Source: an uncultured Ectothiorhodospiraceae bacterium
GTDB lineage: Bacteria; Pseudomonadota; Gammaproteobacteria; Nitrococcales; Halorhodospiraceae
Direction: 5' to 3'
Assembly (NCBI GenBank): GCA_913055765.1
Contig: CAJXKI010000005.1
Coordinates: 1-36,849, forward strand
Length of the DNA: 36,849 bases
Shown here in pieces: positions 1-9,245 of the stretch (its first letter is position 1; the number at the start of each line of letters is the position of its first letter). Both the position numbers and the translations under genes were made by a program. The notes under the pieces were generated by a model, which worked only from the letters and a program-made list of their open reading frames with translations, was not told the DNA's origin and searched no databases.

Positions 1-192
1 GGACGGCGACTTCGTGCCCCTGACCAGCGTCGTCACGTGTGCCACGTCAGATGGGGTGAGAAGGCGAGATATGGCGGGCTTGAGTGGGATGAAGCGGGAT
101 AAGCCCGCTGTGTGCAGTGGGTTACGCGAGGTGCTGGTCTAGGTGCAGCGAACCGGCTTGCGCCACATGGCTGAGCGGCTACTCCGGCTCGC

Positions 193-214
193 GCCGCGTG
201 CTTTGATAGAGACT
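193..214 (+). repeat. Left end-proximal inverted repeat copy (putative transposase site)
   Basis: gccgcgtgctttgatagagact; 19/22 match to the reverse complement of 36721-36742. Confidence 0.6.
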
Positions 215-239
215 GGCCCCTCCCTCCTCTTGCCCCCCC

Positions 240-1025
240 CTACCGGGCTTCTTCTTCAGTGTCGCCGAGCTGGATGCCTGGGTAGAGGCGGTGGTACGCC
301 TCGTTGGCCACCTCCACTACCGGCTCCACGTCCTCCTCCTTCAGCTCCTCCAGGAGGTCTGCGCGTTGCTCGTACAGGCGCCAGAGCAGCGTGTAGACGT
401 TCTTGGTTAGCCACTGGCGGCGGGTGCTCTCGTCGGGACGGCCTTCCGTCTGTCGGGCGATGGGCCTTGCCAGGGCTGCAGACAGCCCCGGCAAGAACGG
501 AATCTCGCCGTGGTTCTCGCCCCTGTATTTGGGCTTGGGGTAGACGACCCCTGGGTCGACCTCCTGGATGAGGTCATAGAGCTCGCCCTCTGAGAGCGGG
601 TTGCCAGCAGGGTCTTGTGGCTGGACCTCGTCCACAAAGGCTTTGAGCCCCTTGTACAGGTTGCGGCCGCGGAAGTCCTCGGAGTAGTAGCGGTTGAACT
701 GGGCCACCAGCGCCACCTTCCAGTTGTCGCCTAGGACGGAAGGAGCCTTGTCCTCCGGTGCGCCCCCTGCCTCCCCGGTGGCGAGCCACTCAACAGATAC
801 GCCCGCGGCGTTTGCTATCGCAATAAGGTGGCGCCGGGAGGGGTCGCCCCCGCGGAAGTATCGCCTTATCCCGCTCTGCGATATGCCCGCCTGCCTTGCT
901 AGCGCTGTAGTGCTACCAGCGCGCTTGGCGCAGTAGTCCATTCGCGCTCTGAAGTCGCTTTCTGCTTCGTGTTCAGAAGTGGAAAGCACTCTTTCTTGTT
1001 CTGCCCGCCCTTTCTTCTTTTCCAT
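240..1025 (-). CDS. Phage C-type repressor, XRE/HTH family
   Basis: HTH-like segment TTALARQAGISQSGIRRYFRGGDPSRRHLIAIANAAGVSVEWLATG; minus strand at the left end, divergent from early genes as in Mu-like phages. Confidence 0.8.
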   Translation of the reverse strand: MEKKKGRAEQERVLSTSEHEAESDFRARMDYCAKRAGSTTALARQAGISQSGIRRYFRGGDPSRRHLIAIANAAGVSVEWLATGEAGGAPEDKAPSVLGDNWKVALVAQFNRYYSEDFRGRNLYKGLKAFVDEVQPQDPAGNPLSEGELYDLIQEVDPGVVYPKPKYRGENHGEIPFLPGLSAALARPIARQTEGRPDESTRRQWLTKNVYTLLWRLYEQRADLLEELKEEDVEPVVEVANEAYHRLYPGIQLGDTEEEAR

Positions 1026-1047
1026 AACTATCTGACTTTAAAGGTTA

Positions 1048-1127
1048 AGCTCTATAGAGGTAAGGCAGATCACTATGGCGCAACTAGAAAGCTCTAAAAG
1101 ACTTGACTCCCTTAGCTCTATAGGGCT
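1048..1127. promoter_or_regulatory. Repressor operator cluster and early promoter region
   Basis: Three AGCTCTA-type repeats: AGCTCTATAGAG 1048-1059, AGCTCTAAAAG 1090-1100, AGCTCTATAGGGCT 1114-1127. The third lies between a TTGACT (1103-1108) and TACTGT (1127-1132) promoter-like pair. Confidence 0.6.
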
Positions 1128-1139
1128 ACTGTTTGCGAC

Positions 1140-1433
1140 ATGACTACACAGCATAGCCCTAACAGCGCGACCGCGGCGGACTGGCACCGCGCCGACATTG
1201 TCGCCGCGCTCCGGAAGGCCGGCTGGTCGCTGCGCCGCCTAGCGACCCATCACGGGTACGCCTCGCCGAACACCCTCACCAATGCCTTGGCGCGCCCTTG
1301 GCCGAAGGGCGAGCGAATCATCGCTGAGGCCATCGGCGTGGATCCGGCCACGATCTGGCCGAGCCGGTATGGCGGCGAGGATACCCGGCCCGGGAGCCGG
1401 CCGTCATCGGGAGCGGAGCGCGAAATCGCGTGA
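1140..1433 (+). CDS. ner: Ner-like (Nlp family) DNA-binding regulator
   Basis: WHRADIVAALRKAGWSLRRLATHHGYASPNTLTNALARPWPKGERIIAEAIGVDPATIWPSRY is typical of Mu Ner; first rightward early gene. Confidence 0.85.
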   Translation: MTTQHSPNSATAADWHRADIVAALRKAGWSLRRLATHHGYASPNTLTNALARPWPKGERIIAEAIGVDPATIWPSRYGGEDTRPGSRPSSGAEREIA

Positions 1434-1553
1434 CACATAGCGCTTTTCGTTATTGCCGCCGCTGTTTCCACGCAGCGTAGACCCGCGCCGGCGGGCCGAA
1501 CAGGTGCAACAACGGCAGCGTGATTGGGCGCACTAGCAGATGAGGGAGTCCAG

Positions 1554-2039
1554 ATGAGCAGAAGACGCTGGAAGCCGCGGCAGCCGAATAGCCTCCAGGA
1601 GGCGATCCGGCTGTGCACCGACTACGCGCTGCACCGGTACAACCGCTCGATCGCGCAGATCGCGGACCTGATCGGGGTCTCCGAGTGGACAATCTACAAG
1701 TGGATCGCCGACGGCTCGATCCCGAGCCGACGCATCCGCCCGCTCGAGTTCGCCACTGGTGCTACCTACATCACCGGCTATCTCGCAGCTAGTGCCGGCA
1801 AGTTAACCGTAGACATCCCGTCGGGCGGGCGCGTCGGCCAGGAGGACCTGCTGGATCTGCAGTCGCGCTGCAACGACGCGGTGAATCTGCTCACGCAGTT
1901 CTACACCGGCTCCGCCAACGAGGAGGACGTCCTCGAGGGCGTCACCCAGGCAATGCGTGCGCTCGCCGGCCATCGCGAGAACGTACGCAAGTCGGACGCC
2001 CCCGGGCTCGGCCTGTTCGAGGGAAGCGGCGATGAGTGA
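1554..2039 (+). CDS. HTH-containing early phage protein
   Basis: SIAQIADLIGVSEWTIYKWIADGSIPSRRI HTH-like segment; lies between ner and the transposase gene; ATG 1554. Confidence 0.6.
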   Translation: MSRRRWKPRQPNSLQEAIRLCTDYALHRYNRSIAQIADLIGVSEWTIYKWIADGSIPSRRIRPLEFATGATYITGYLAASAGKLTVDIPSGGRVGQEDLLDLQSRCNDAVNLLTQFYTGSANEEDVLEGVTQAMRALAGHRENVRKSDAPGLGLFEGSGDE

Positions 2040-4230
2040 AGAGCGCTGGTATACCGCCTCGGAGTTGGCCGGATTGCCCGGCATGCCGGGAACCGTGCAG
2101 GGCGTGCGGCTTCGCGCCAAACAAGAGAAGTGGGTTTCTCGGAAGCGCGGAGGGCGTGGTGGCGGGTATGAGCATGCCGTAAGCAATCTCCCGGAGGAGA
2201 CCCGCTCCCACCTCGCCGCCCAGCACCTGCGCGAGGAGGCCTCCTCCGGCGACGAGGCCGCCCAGGCCGGCGCCGCGGCGGGGCGGCGACTGCAGATCCA
2301 GCGCGTCGTTGCGCAGACCGCTCGGCAGCACGCGCTCGAGAGCGGCGCCGCCCGCCTGGCCTCGCTGCAGGGGCGCGACCGGCGCCGCGCCGAGGCGCGG
2401 CTGGCGCTGCTCAGCCAGCTCGACCGCTACATCGCAAACGCCCGGCTCTCGACGAGCAAGGGCATCCAGGCCTTTGTCACCCGCTACAACGCCGGCGAGA
2501 TCGAGGCCCCGGGGTGGGTGCGCGACGAGATCCCCGACGTCTCGACCGCCTCGATCTACCGCTGGCGCCGGCGGCTCAACGAGCACGGTGCCGCCGAGCT
2601 CGCGGGGCGCTACGGCAACCGCCGCGGCTCCGGCGCCATCGACCGCCAAGACGAGCTGCGCCGCTTCGTCGAGTCGATGATCACGGAGCACGACGCTAGC
2701 CCGAAGCAGATCTGGCAAGCGATGCGCGCCCGCTACGCCGAGCGCAACGACATCCGGCTGCCGAGCCAGCGCTCGCTGCAGCGCTGGGTGAACCGGTGGC
2801 GCCGGCAGCACCAGGCGACCTATGAGGCCGCCCGCAACCCGGATGCGTGGAAGAGCCGCTACATGACGGCGTTCGGCTCGTACAGCGCCGGCGTCGAGCG
2901 GCTTAACGCCCTGTGGGAACTCGACTCGACGCCGGCGGACGTGATGCTCACCGACGGCCGCCACCACCTGATCGGCGCCATCGACGTCTACAGCCGCCGC
3001 GCCATGCTGCTGGTCACCCCCGTCTCCAAGGCGGAGGCGATCGGCACCCTGACCCGCCGGGCGATCATCGAGTGGGGCGTGCCGGAGACGGTCAAGACCG
3101 ACGAGGGCGCGGACTACACGAGCTACCAGTACGCCAGCGTCCTGCAAGCCCTCGGCGTCGAGCAGCGCACCTGCACGCCCTTCGCGCCCTGGGAGAAGCC
3201 GCACGTCGAGCGCTTCTTCCGGACCTTCCAGCACGATCTCGTCGAGCTGCTGCCCGGCTACGTCGGCCACGACGTCGCCGAGCGCCAGGCGCTCGAGGCG
3301 CGCTCGGCGTTCTCGGAGCGGCTGTTCAAGAAGGACGAGGCGGTCGAGGTGCGGATGAGCGCCGCCGAGCTCCAGGAGTTCTGCGACCGCTGGGTGCGCG
3401 ACGTCTACGAGCACAACCCCCACGAGGGGCTCGGCGGCCAGACGCCGTTCCAGGTCGCCGCCGCCAGCCGCGACACGGTGCGCACGATCAGCGACGAGCG
3501 CGCCCTCGACGTGCTGCTCGCCGAGGTCGGCGAGCGGACGGTGACGAAGAAAGGGGTCCGCATCGATCGCGGCCTCTACGTCCACCCGGATCTCGCCCTG
3601 CACGTCGGCGAGCGCGTCACTGTCCGGCGCGATCCGACCGACCTCGGGCGCATCTGGGTCTTCGGCGGCGCCGATAACGACTTCATCTGTGAGGCGGTGG
3701 ACCCGGAGGTCGTCGGCGTCGACCGCCAGGAGATCGCCGCCGAGGCCCGCCAGCGCCAGAAGGCGCGCACCCAGGAGGCCCGCCGGGAGCTGCGCCGCAG
3801 CGCGCGGCAGCAGAGCACCCGCGAGATCGCCCACGAGATCCTCGACAGCCGCGCCCGCGAGGCGGGCCGGGTGAGCGCCTTCCCGACGCCGAGCGAGACG
3901 CACACTACGCCGGAGATCGAGGCTGCCGGCCGCGCCGCCCGCACCGACGAGCCGCCGCAGCCGGAGGAGACCGAGCGCACCGCGGCGGCCGCGCGGCACG
4001 CCGCGGAGGTGGTCTCGCTCGATGCCCAGCGCACCGCCGAGCCGGACCCGGCGGAGATGAATAACGCGGAGCGCTACCGCTACTGGTGCGAGCTCGACCG
4101 GCGCCTGTCCGCCGGCGAGCCGATCTCGAGCGACGCCCGCGCGTTCTACGAGAGCTTCCGGAACTCGCCGACCTGGCGGGCGTTTCGGGAAATGGAGCAA
4201 GACCTGGCCATCGGCAGTGGCCAGGAGTAG
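2032..4230 (+). CDS. MuA-like DDE transposase
   Basis: N-terminal WYTASELAGLPGMPGT; catalytic core LWELDSTPAD...KTDEGADYTS...KPHVERFFRT (D,D,E); followed by a MuB homologue. Confidence 0.95.
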   Translation: MSEERWYTASELAGLPGMPGTVQGVRLRAKQEKWVSRKRGGRGGGYEHAVSNLPEETRSHLAAQHLREEASSGDEAAQAGAAAGRRLQIQRVVAQTARQHALESGAARLASLQGRDRRRAEARLALLSQLDRYIANARLSTSKGIQAFVTRYNAGEIEAPGWVRDEIPDVSTASIYRWRRRLNEHGAAELAGRYGNRRGSGAIDRQDELRRFVESMITEHDASPKQIWQAMRARYAERNDIRLPSQRSLQRWVNRWRRQHQATYEAARNPDAWKSRYMTAFGSYSAGVERLNALWELDSTPADVMLTDGRHHLIGAIDVYSRRAMLLVTPVSKAEAIGTLTRRAIIEWGVPETVKTDEGADYTSYQYASVLQALGVEQRTCTPFAPWEKPHVERFFRTFQHDLVELLPGYVGHDVAERQALEARSAFSERLFKKDEAVEVRMSAAELQEFCDRWVRDVYEHNPHEGLGGQTPFQVAAASRDTVRTISDERALDVLLAEVGERTVTKKGVRIDRGLYVHPDLALHVGERVTVRRDPTDLGRIWVFGGADNDFICEAVDPEVVGVDRQEIAAEARQRQKARTQEARRELRRSARQQSTREIAHEILDSRAREAGRVSAFPTPSETHTTPEIEAAGRAARTDEPPQPEETERTAAAARHAAEVVSLDAQRTAEPDPAEMNNAERYRYWCELDRRLSAGEPISSDARAFYESFRNSPTWRAFREMEQDLAIGSGQE

Positions 4231-4308
4231 GTGGCCCGCCGTTACCGCGGCGGGCCGGGTGGGCCGAAGGGCCCAGTTGAGGAAAAGCAACCACAACGAG
4301 GTGACAGT

Positions 4309-5049
4309 ATGACGCAAGCACCCTTTGAAGGCCAGTCCGGCACGGTCGCCCCGCTGGCGAACGTGGGCCTGTGCCACCAGGCGGTCCAGCAGGTGATGGA
4401 CCGCCCGGGCCACCTGCCCGGGATGATCACCTTCTACGGCCCCTCGGGCTACGGGAAGAGCACGGCGGCCGCCTACACCGCCAACAAGACCCGGGCCTAC
4501 TACATCCAGTGCATGAGCTCCTGGACCCGCAAGGCGCTGCTCCAGGCGGTGCTCCGCGAGATGGGGCTGACCCCGCACAAGACGCTCTACGAGATGACCG
4601 AGCAGATCGCCGAGCAGCTGGTGGTGACCGGCCGGCCGCTGATCATCGACGAGGTCGACCACATCGTCAGCAAGTCCGCGGTCGAGATCATCCGGGACCT
4701 CTACGAGGGCTCCAATGCCCCGATCCTGCTCATCGGCGAGGAGCGCCTGCCCCACCGTCTGCAGCAGTGGGAGCGCTTCCACAACCGCATGCTCGACTGG
4801 GTCGCCGCGCAGCCGGCCTCGATCGAGGATACCCGGCACCTGGCGCGGCTCTACGCCCCCGGGGTGACCATCGCCGAGGACCTGCTCGGCCGCATCCAGG
4901 AGGTCTCGCGGGGCTCGGTCCGCCGCGTCTGCGTGAACATCGAGCAGGTGCGCGCCGAGGCGCAGCAGCTCGGGCGCACCGAGATGGACCTGCAGGCCTG
5001 GGGCCGGCGGGAGCTGTTCTCCGGTGAGCCGCCGAAGCGGAGGGTCTGA
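4309..5049 (+). CDS. MuB-like AAA+ ATP-binding transposition protein
   Basis: Walker A GPSGYGKST, Walker B PLIIDEVDHI; directly downstream of the transposase. Confidence 0.93.
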   Translation: MTQAPFEGQSGTVAPLANVGLCHQAVQQVMDRPGHLPGMITFYGPSGYGKSTAAAYTANKTRAYYIQCMSSWTRKALLQAVLREMGLTPHKTLYEMTEQIAEQLVVTGRPLIIDEVDHIVSKSAVEIIRDLYEGSNAPILLIGEERLPHRLQQWERFHNRMLDWVAAQPASIEDTRHLARLYAPGVTIAEDLLGRIQEVSRGSVRRVCVNIEQVRAEAQQLGRTEMDLQAWGRRELFSGEPPKRRV

Positions 5050-5050
5050 G

Positions 5051-5653
5051 ATGGCGCGCAAGCCCGTCGATCAGCAAGGCAAGCACGACACCCGCGAGGC
5101 CGCCTGGGCGGCGATGCGCCGGCTCGGCGAGTTCACGCCGCCGCAGATCCGGCGCGAGACGCTGCTCGGCCGGGACACCGTGCGCGACTACATCGATGGC
5201 CTGGCCGCGGCCGGCTACATCGAGGAGACCGGCGAGACGGTCCACCAGCGCGGCGCTGCCTACTCGCGCGTCTACCGCGTGGTCCGCGACGCCGCCGAGG
5301 CGCCGCGGGTCCGCCGGGACGGCACGGCTGTCACCCAGGGGCTCGGGCGCGAGCAGATGTGGCGGACCATGCGCATCCTCGGCGAGTTCAGCGCCCGCGA
5401 CCTGGCGGTGACCGCCTCCACCGAGGAGGTGCTCATCGCCTACGCCGAGGCGCAGACCTACTGCCACTACCTGCACCGGGCCGGCTACCTGGCCGCCACC
5501 GACCCCGGCGGCCCGGGGCGCCCGGCGCGCTACCGCTTCCTGCGCACCCGCTACACGGGGCCGCAGCCGCCCCAGGTCCAGCGTGTGCGCCAGGTCTACG
5601 ACGCCAACCTGCGCGAGGTCGTCTGGCGCCAAGGAGGAGATAGCGATGAGTGA
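5051..5653 (+). CDS. Winged-helix-like early phage protein
   Basis: Two wHTH-like segments (AWAAMRRLGEFTPPQIRRETLLGRDTVRDYIDGLAAAGYIEE; MWRTMRILGEFSARDLAVTASTEEVLIAYAEAQTYCHYLHRAGYL). Confidence 0.55.
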   Translation: MARKPVDQQGKHDTREAAWAAMRRLGEFTPPQIRRETLLGRDTVRDYIDGLAAAGYIEETGETVHQRGAAYSRVYRVVRDAAEAPRVRRDGTAVTQGLGREQMWRTMRILGEFSARDLAVTASTEEVLIAYAEAQTYCHYLHRAGYLAATDPGGPGRPARYRFLRTRYTGPQPPQVQRVRQVYDANLREVVWRQGGDSDE

Positions 5654-5981
5654 CGCCGCCACCGAGCAGCCGGCCTGGCTGCGCGCGCTCGCCGAGCGCT
5701 GCCACGCCACCTCCCAGGCCCGGGCGGCCCGGGAGGTGGGCCTGAGCCCGAGCACGATCAACCAGGTGCTCAAGGGCACCTACCGGGGCAACTGGGAGCG
5801 CGTGCGCACGCGCATCGAGGGGGCGCTGCTGCACGTCGCCGTGCACTGCCCCGTACTCGGCGAGATCTCCTCGGCCGACTGCCTGGACTACCAGCGCCGC
5901 CCGTTCGTGGCGACCAACCCCCAGCGCGTGCGGCTCTACAAGGCCTGCCGCACCTGCCCGCACAACATCTCGGAGGGCTGA
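5646..5981 (+). CDS. HTH and Cys-motif early regulator, as seen in Mu-like phages
   Basis: QARAAREVGLSPSTINQVLKGTYRGNWERV plus HCPVLG...ACRTCPHN cysteines. Confidence 0.6.
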   Translation: MSDAATEQPAWLRALAERCHATSQARAAREVGLSPSTINQVLKGTYRGNWERVRTRIEGALLHVAVHCPVLGEISSADCLDYQRRPFVATNPQRVRLYKACRTCPHNISEG

Positions 5982-5984
5982 GCG

Positions 5985-6302
5985 ATGTGCACGACCTACA
6001 CCGATGAGTACCTCAACTACTACGCCGACCGCTACCTGGACCTCGGCCTGCGCTACTGCGGCATCAGCCTCGAGACGTACCTGCGCCAGCCCGAGGAGTG
6101 CGAGCGGCTGGTGCGCGAGGGGTGCGACCCGCTGATCATCAACCAGGCCTTGCGCCTGTCGCGCGACGTGGCGGCGGCCCGGCACATCGCGCCCGTCGAG
6201 AGCCTGCCCCGGCGCGGCGGCGTGCCGGTCGAGAAGCTGCGCCACCGCCGTCACCCCCGGCGCCACACCGCGGCGGCGAGCTTCAAGGGGGCCAAGGCAT
6301 GA
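5985..6302 (+). CDS. Hypothetical early protein
   Basis: Tightly packed ORF in the early operon. Confidence 0.5.
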   Translation: MCTTYTDEYLNYYADRYLDLGLRYCGISLETYLRQPEECERLVREGCDPLIINQALRLSRDVAAARHIAPVESLPRRGGVPVEKLRHRRHPRRHTAAASFKGAKA

Positions 6303-6574
6303 GCCGGCTGGTGACTCGCCGGTTCTTCCGGGCCTTCGACAGCGATCGCTACGGCCAGATCCTCGCCCTGCGCAAGCAGGGCGAGGACGGCCCGGAGCTG
6401 CAGGTGCTCTTTCGCCCGCCTGGCCTCGACGTCTGCACGGTCGGCTTTCAGTTCACCGATGACGCCGCCGGCGCCGAGAAGGCGGACCAGGCGCTGGGGT
6501 CGCTCACCCACGAGCAGGTCGAGGCCCTGCTCGCCGACGTCACCCAGGACGAGCTCTTTCAGGAGGACCGATGA
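6299..6574 (+). CDS. Hypothetical early protein
   Basis: ATG overlaps the upstream stop; packed in the operon. Confidence 0.5.
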   Translation: MSRLVTRRFFRAFDSDRYGQILALRKQGEDGPELQVLFRPPGLDVCTVGFQFTDDAAGAEKADQALGSLTHEQVEALLADVTQDELFQEDR

Positions 6575-7173
6575 TACCCGAAGGCTACATGGAGAACAGC
6601 GCCGGGCACCTGGTGCCGATCGACCAGGTGCGCGAGCAGGACATGATGCGCGACCAGCTCGCCCGCGACCTCGCCGAGCGCGCCGAGGCGCTCTCGGCGG
6701 AGCTGCAGGCGTTCAAGGAGCAGGCCCTGCACGACATCCAGGACCTGGTGCGCATCACCGCCGAGCGCTACGGCGTAACGATCGGCGGCGAGAAGGGCAA
6801 CGTGAGCGTGACGAGCTATGACGGCCGCTACAAGATCGAGCGGGCGACCGCCGAGCGGCTGGCATTCACGGAGGAGCTCCACGCCGCGAAGGACCTCATC
6901 GACCAGTGCATCGAGAAGTGGAGCGAGGGCGCTAACCCGCACCTGCGCTCGCTGGTGGATCGGGCCTTCAGGACCGACCGCCAGGGCAACCTGAAGACGC
7001 ACGCGGTCCTCGAGCTGCTGCGCCTCGAGATCGACGACGAGGACTGGAAGCAGGCGATGGCCGCGCTGCGTGACTCCATCCAGACCACGGGCACGGCCGT
7101 CTACGTCCGGGCCTACCGGCGCGACGAGAGCGGCCGCTACCAGGCGATCCCGCTCGACCTCGCGGCCGTGTGA
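6571..7173 (+). CDS. DUF3164-like early phage protein
   Basis: MIPEGYMENSAGHLVPIDQVREQDMMRDQLARDLAERAEAL resembles DUF3164 proteins common in Mu-like phages. Confidence 0.75.
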   Translation: MIPEGYMENSAGHLVPIDQVREQDMMRDQLARDLAERAEALSAELQAFKEQALHDIQDLVRITAERYGVTIGGEKGNVSVTSYDGRYKIERATAERLAFTEELHAAKDLIDQCIEKWSEGANPHLRSLVDRAFRTDRQGNLKTHAVLELLRLEIDDEDWKQAMAALRDSIQTTGTAVYVRAYRRDESGRYQAIPLDLAAV

Positions 7174-7256
7174 AGGCGAAACGCCCGGGGCGTCCCGGGC
7201 GTCGCCGGCGGTGGCGCCGCCGGCCTGATGAGCCAGCCACAAGGGAGGCCCTCGCC

Positions 7257-7661
7257 ATGAGCAAGGACCGGCGCGAGCGCGAGCTCGCCCAGATCCACAT
7301 CGCCGCCAAGGAGCTTTGCCTCGATCGTGACACCTACGAGGCCATGCTCGAGGCGCTGGCGGGGGTGCGCTCCGCCTCGGCACTGGACGCTGCGCAGCGC
7401 CGCCAGGTGCTCGAGCACCTGCGCTCGCGCGGCTGGCAGCCCCGGCGGCGCGGTCGCAGCCGAGCGGCCCCGGATCGCCGCGAGCTGGTCGCCAAGGTGC
7501 GCGCTCAGCTCGCCGCCGCCGGCCGGCCCGATGCCTATGCCGACGCCCTGGCGCGGCGGATGTTCGGCGTCGAGCGCTTCGAGTGGTGCCGCTCGCACCA
7601 GCTCCGCCGGCTGGTTGCCGCCCTGACCTACGACGCCCGCCGCCAGGGGCGGGAGCAGTGA
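7257..7661 (+). CDS. GemA-like regulatory protein (Mu gp16 / DUF1018)
   Basis: LAQIHIAAKELCLDRDTYEAMLEALAGVRSASALDAAQRRQVLEHLRSRGW. Confidence 0.85.
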   Translation: MSKDRRERELAQIHIAAKELCLDRDTYEAMLEALAGVRSASALDAAQRRQVLEHLRSRGWQPRRRGRSRAAPDRRELVAKVRAQLAAAGRPDAYADALARRMFGVERFEWCRSHQLRRLVAALTYDARRQGREQ

Positions 7662-7672
7662 AGGAGGTGCCT

Positions 7673-7930
7673 ATGCTGCCCGGCTACGCTGACGAGCTCT
7701 ACGGCAGCCGGGACGCTGCCGTGATGGCCATGGTCGAGGCGGCCGTGCTCGGCGATGGCCTGCACAGTGCCGCGGCGGTGGCGCAGATGCTCTACGAGCT
7801 GGACGACACCGTCGACTGGCTCCTGGGGCTCGCCGCGCTCCACGGTGATCGGTTCCAGCGCACGGCCCGCCGCCAGCACTGGCAGCAGGCGATCATCGAG
7901 ATGGCGTACCGCAAAGGGGTGTGGCCATGA
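7673..7930 (+). CDS. Hypothetical early protein
   Basis: Strong SD (aaggaggtg) before ATG 7673. Confidence 0.55.
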   Translation: MLPGYADELYGSRDAAVMAMVEAAVLGDGLHSAAAVAQMLYELDDTVDWLLGLAALHGDRFQRTARRQHWQQAIIEMAYRKGVWP

Positions 7931-8412
7931 AGTTCCGCTGCCCGGTCTGCCACGCAGAGGCCTCGCTCGAGGCGGTCTTCGAGGACGAGTCCGCCCGGGA
8001 GCTCATGGCGCTGCTCGGCGGGCTATCGCGTGACGTCTCGGCGCCGCTGGTCGCGTACCTCGGCCTGTGGCGCAGCCGCACCCGGGCACTGTCCTGGGAG
8101 CGGGCGCTGCGCATCGCTCGGGAGGCGCTCGCTGAGCACACGGACACGGCGCTGCTCGGCGCCGCGCTCTCCGAGACGGTCGAGGCGATCCGGCGCAAGC
8201 GCGAGGAGGGTGAGGACACCCGCCCGCTGCGCTCGCACCACTACCTGCGCCGTGTGCTCGAGAGCCTGGCGAGCCGCGGCACCGAGGCCGCGGCGCTGCC
8301 GGCGCAGCGCCCGGCGCCGGCGCCCGGCTCGCAGCCGAGGGGCTCGCAGGCCGGGGGCAGCCGCACTGCGCAGGCCTTGCAAGATCTGGAGGAGTGGCGC
8401 CATGGCGAGTGA
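7927..8412 (+). CDS. Zinc-ribbon-like early protein
   Basis: Starts MKFRCPVCHAEASLE; ATG 7927 overlaps the upstream stop. Confidence 0.5.
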   Translation: MKFRCPVCHAEASLEAVFEDESARELMALLGGLSRDVSAPLVAYLGLWRSRTRALSWERALRIAREALAEHTDTALLGAALSETVEAIRRKREEGEDTRPLRSHHYLRRVLESLASRGTEAAALPAQRPAPAPGSQPRGSQAGGSRTAQALQDLEEWRHGE

Positions 8413-8791
8413 GATCCCGAGCTGGTTCCGCTCGGTCGTCGGCGAGCAGATCCAGCGCCTGGTGGCGCTGGGGCTGGCAGGCGGCCCGGGATACGATACG
8501 ATAAAGCTCACGGCCCAGGCGTGGGCCGAGTCGCTCTGGAGCGCGCCGGTGCAGTGGGACGAGTCGCTCGACACGCCCCGGCTGCGCACCGCGTTCCAGG
8601 CGGTGGCGCGCAACGCCGAGCGCTGGCCGGCGCCGCGCCACGTGCTCGACGCGCTGCCGAGCCGGCCGCAGCCGCGCAAGCTGCCGCTGCCGGAGCCGAC
8701 GCCGGAGCAGATCGAGCGTAACCGCCGCTGGCTACAGGAGGAGCTCGAGCGTGCAGGATTGCGGTCGCCGCGGCGACGGGATCGTCAGTAG
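8402..8791 (+). CDS. Hypothetical early protein
   Basis: Overlaps upstream and downstream genes; ATG 8402. Confidence 0.5.
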   Translation: MASEIPSWFRSVVGEQIQRLVALGLAGGPGYDTIKLTAQAWAESLWSAPVQWDESLDTPRLRTAFQAVARNAERWPAPRHVLDALPSRPQPRKLPLPEPTPEQIERNRRWLQEELERAGLRSPRRRDRQ

Positions 8792-9149
8792 TCAGCTGCG
8801 AGGGATCGCCGAGGTCGTGGGGGCGCGCTCGGCGCTTCGGCTCGCCGAGCACTACGGCGGCCTGGAGGGCTGCTACGTCCCGCGCACGCCGCGGGCCGAG
8901 CACCCCTGGGCCAGGCTTATCGGCCTCGAGGCGTTCCGCCGGCTGTGCTGGCACTACGGCGGCGAGCGCATCGACATCCCGCGCAATGCCGCGGCGCGCT
9001 CAGTGAAGTCGCGCATCCTGCGGCTCAAGGGCGATGGCCTTTCGCATCGGCGCATCGCCGCGGACCTGGGCTGCACCGAGCGCTACGTCCGCATGATCGT
9101 CAACGCCGGCGCCGGCGTTGACGAGCGCCAGGGCGATCTCTTCGCCTGA
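8751..9149 (+). CDS. Mor/C-family transcription activator (late gene activator)
   Basis: LRLAEHYGGLEGCYVPR...GLEAFRRLCWHYGGERIDIPRN...LKGDGLSHRRIAADLGCTERYVRMIVN; last gene before the lysis/late block. Confidence 0.9.
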   Translation: MQDCGRRGDGIVSSQLRGIAEVVGARSALRLAEHYGGLEGCYVPRTPRAEHPWARLIGLEAFRRLCWHYGGERIDIPRNAAARSVKSRILRLKGDGLSHRRIAADLGCTERYVRMIVNAGAGVDERQGDLFA

Positions 9150-9170
9150 GTCTCTTCCCCTTTTTAGACA

Positions 9171-9217
9171 CCGGAATCCCTTCCGGGCGCCCTCGCGCCC
9201 GCCGCCGGCTGCACCAT
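9171..9217 (+). promoter_or_regulatory. Putative Mor/C-dependent late promoter (Plys-like)
   Basis: CCGGAATCCCTTCCGG palindrome 9171-9186 and GCACCAT 9211-9217; same layout as 15875 and 28344. Confidence 0.65.
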
Positions 9218-9245
9218 CGCTCCTAGAGCGAGCGAGGAGTGCAGC

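Noticed and set aside
1-240. 5-bp target-site duplication and exact left terminus
   Set aside because: I compared the 5-mers after CA in 36723-36790 (e.g. GCTCT after 36771) with 5-mers before TG on the left and found no match, so the exact ends are not called.
1942-5061. 1039-aa minus-strand ORF
   Set aside because: Antisense to transposase and MuB; a GC-rich shadow ORF with low-complexity translation. The same applies to the long antisense ORFs at 14456-15751, 15935-17278, 17131-18570, 20240-22141, 25766-27157, 28164-29882 and 33521-34717.
9132-9165. Intrinsic terminator after the Mor gene
   Set aside because: The GGCGA/TCGCC stem is weak and the TTTTT run lies about 15 nt too far downstream.
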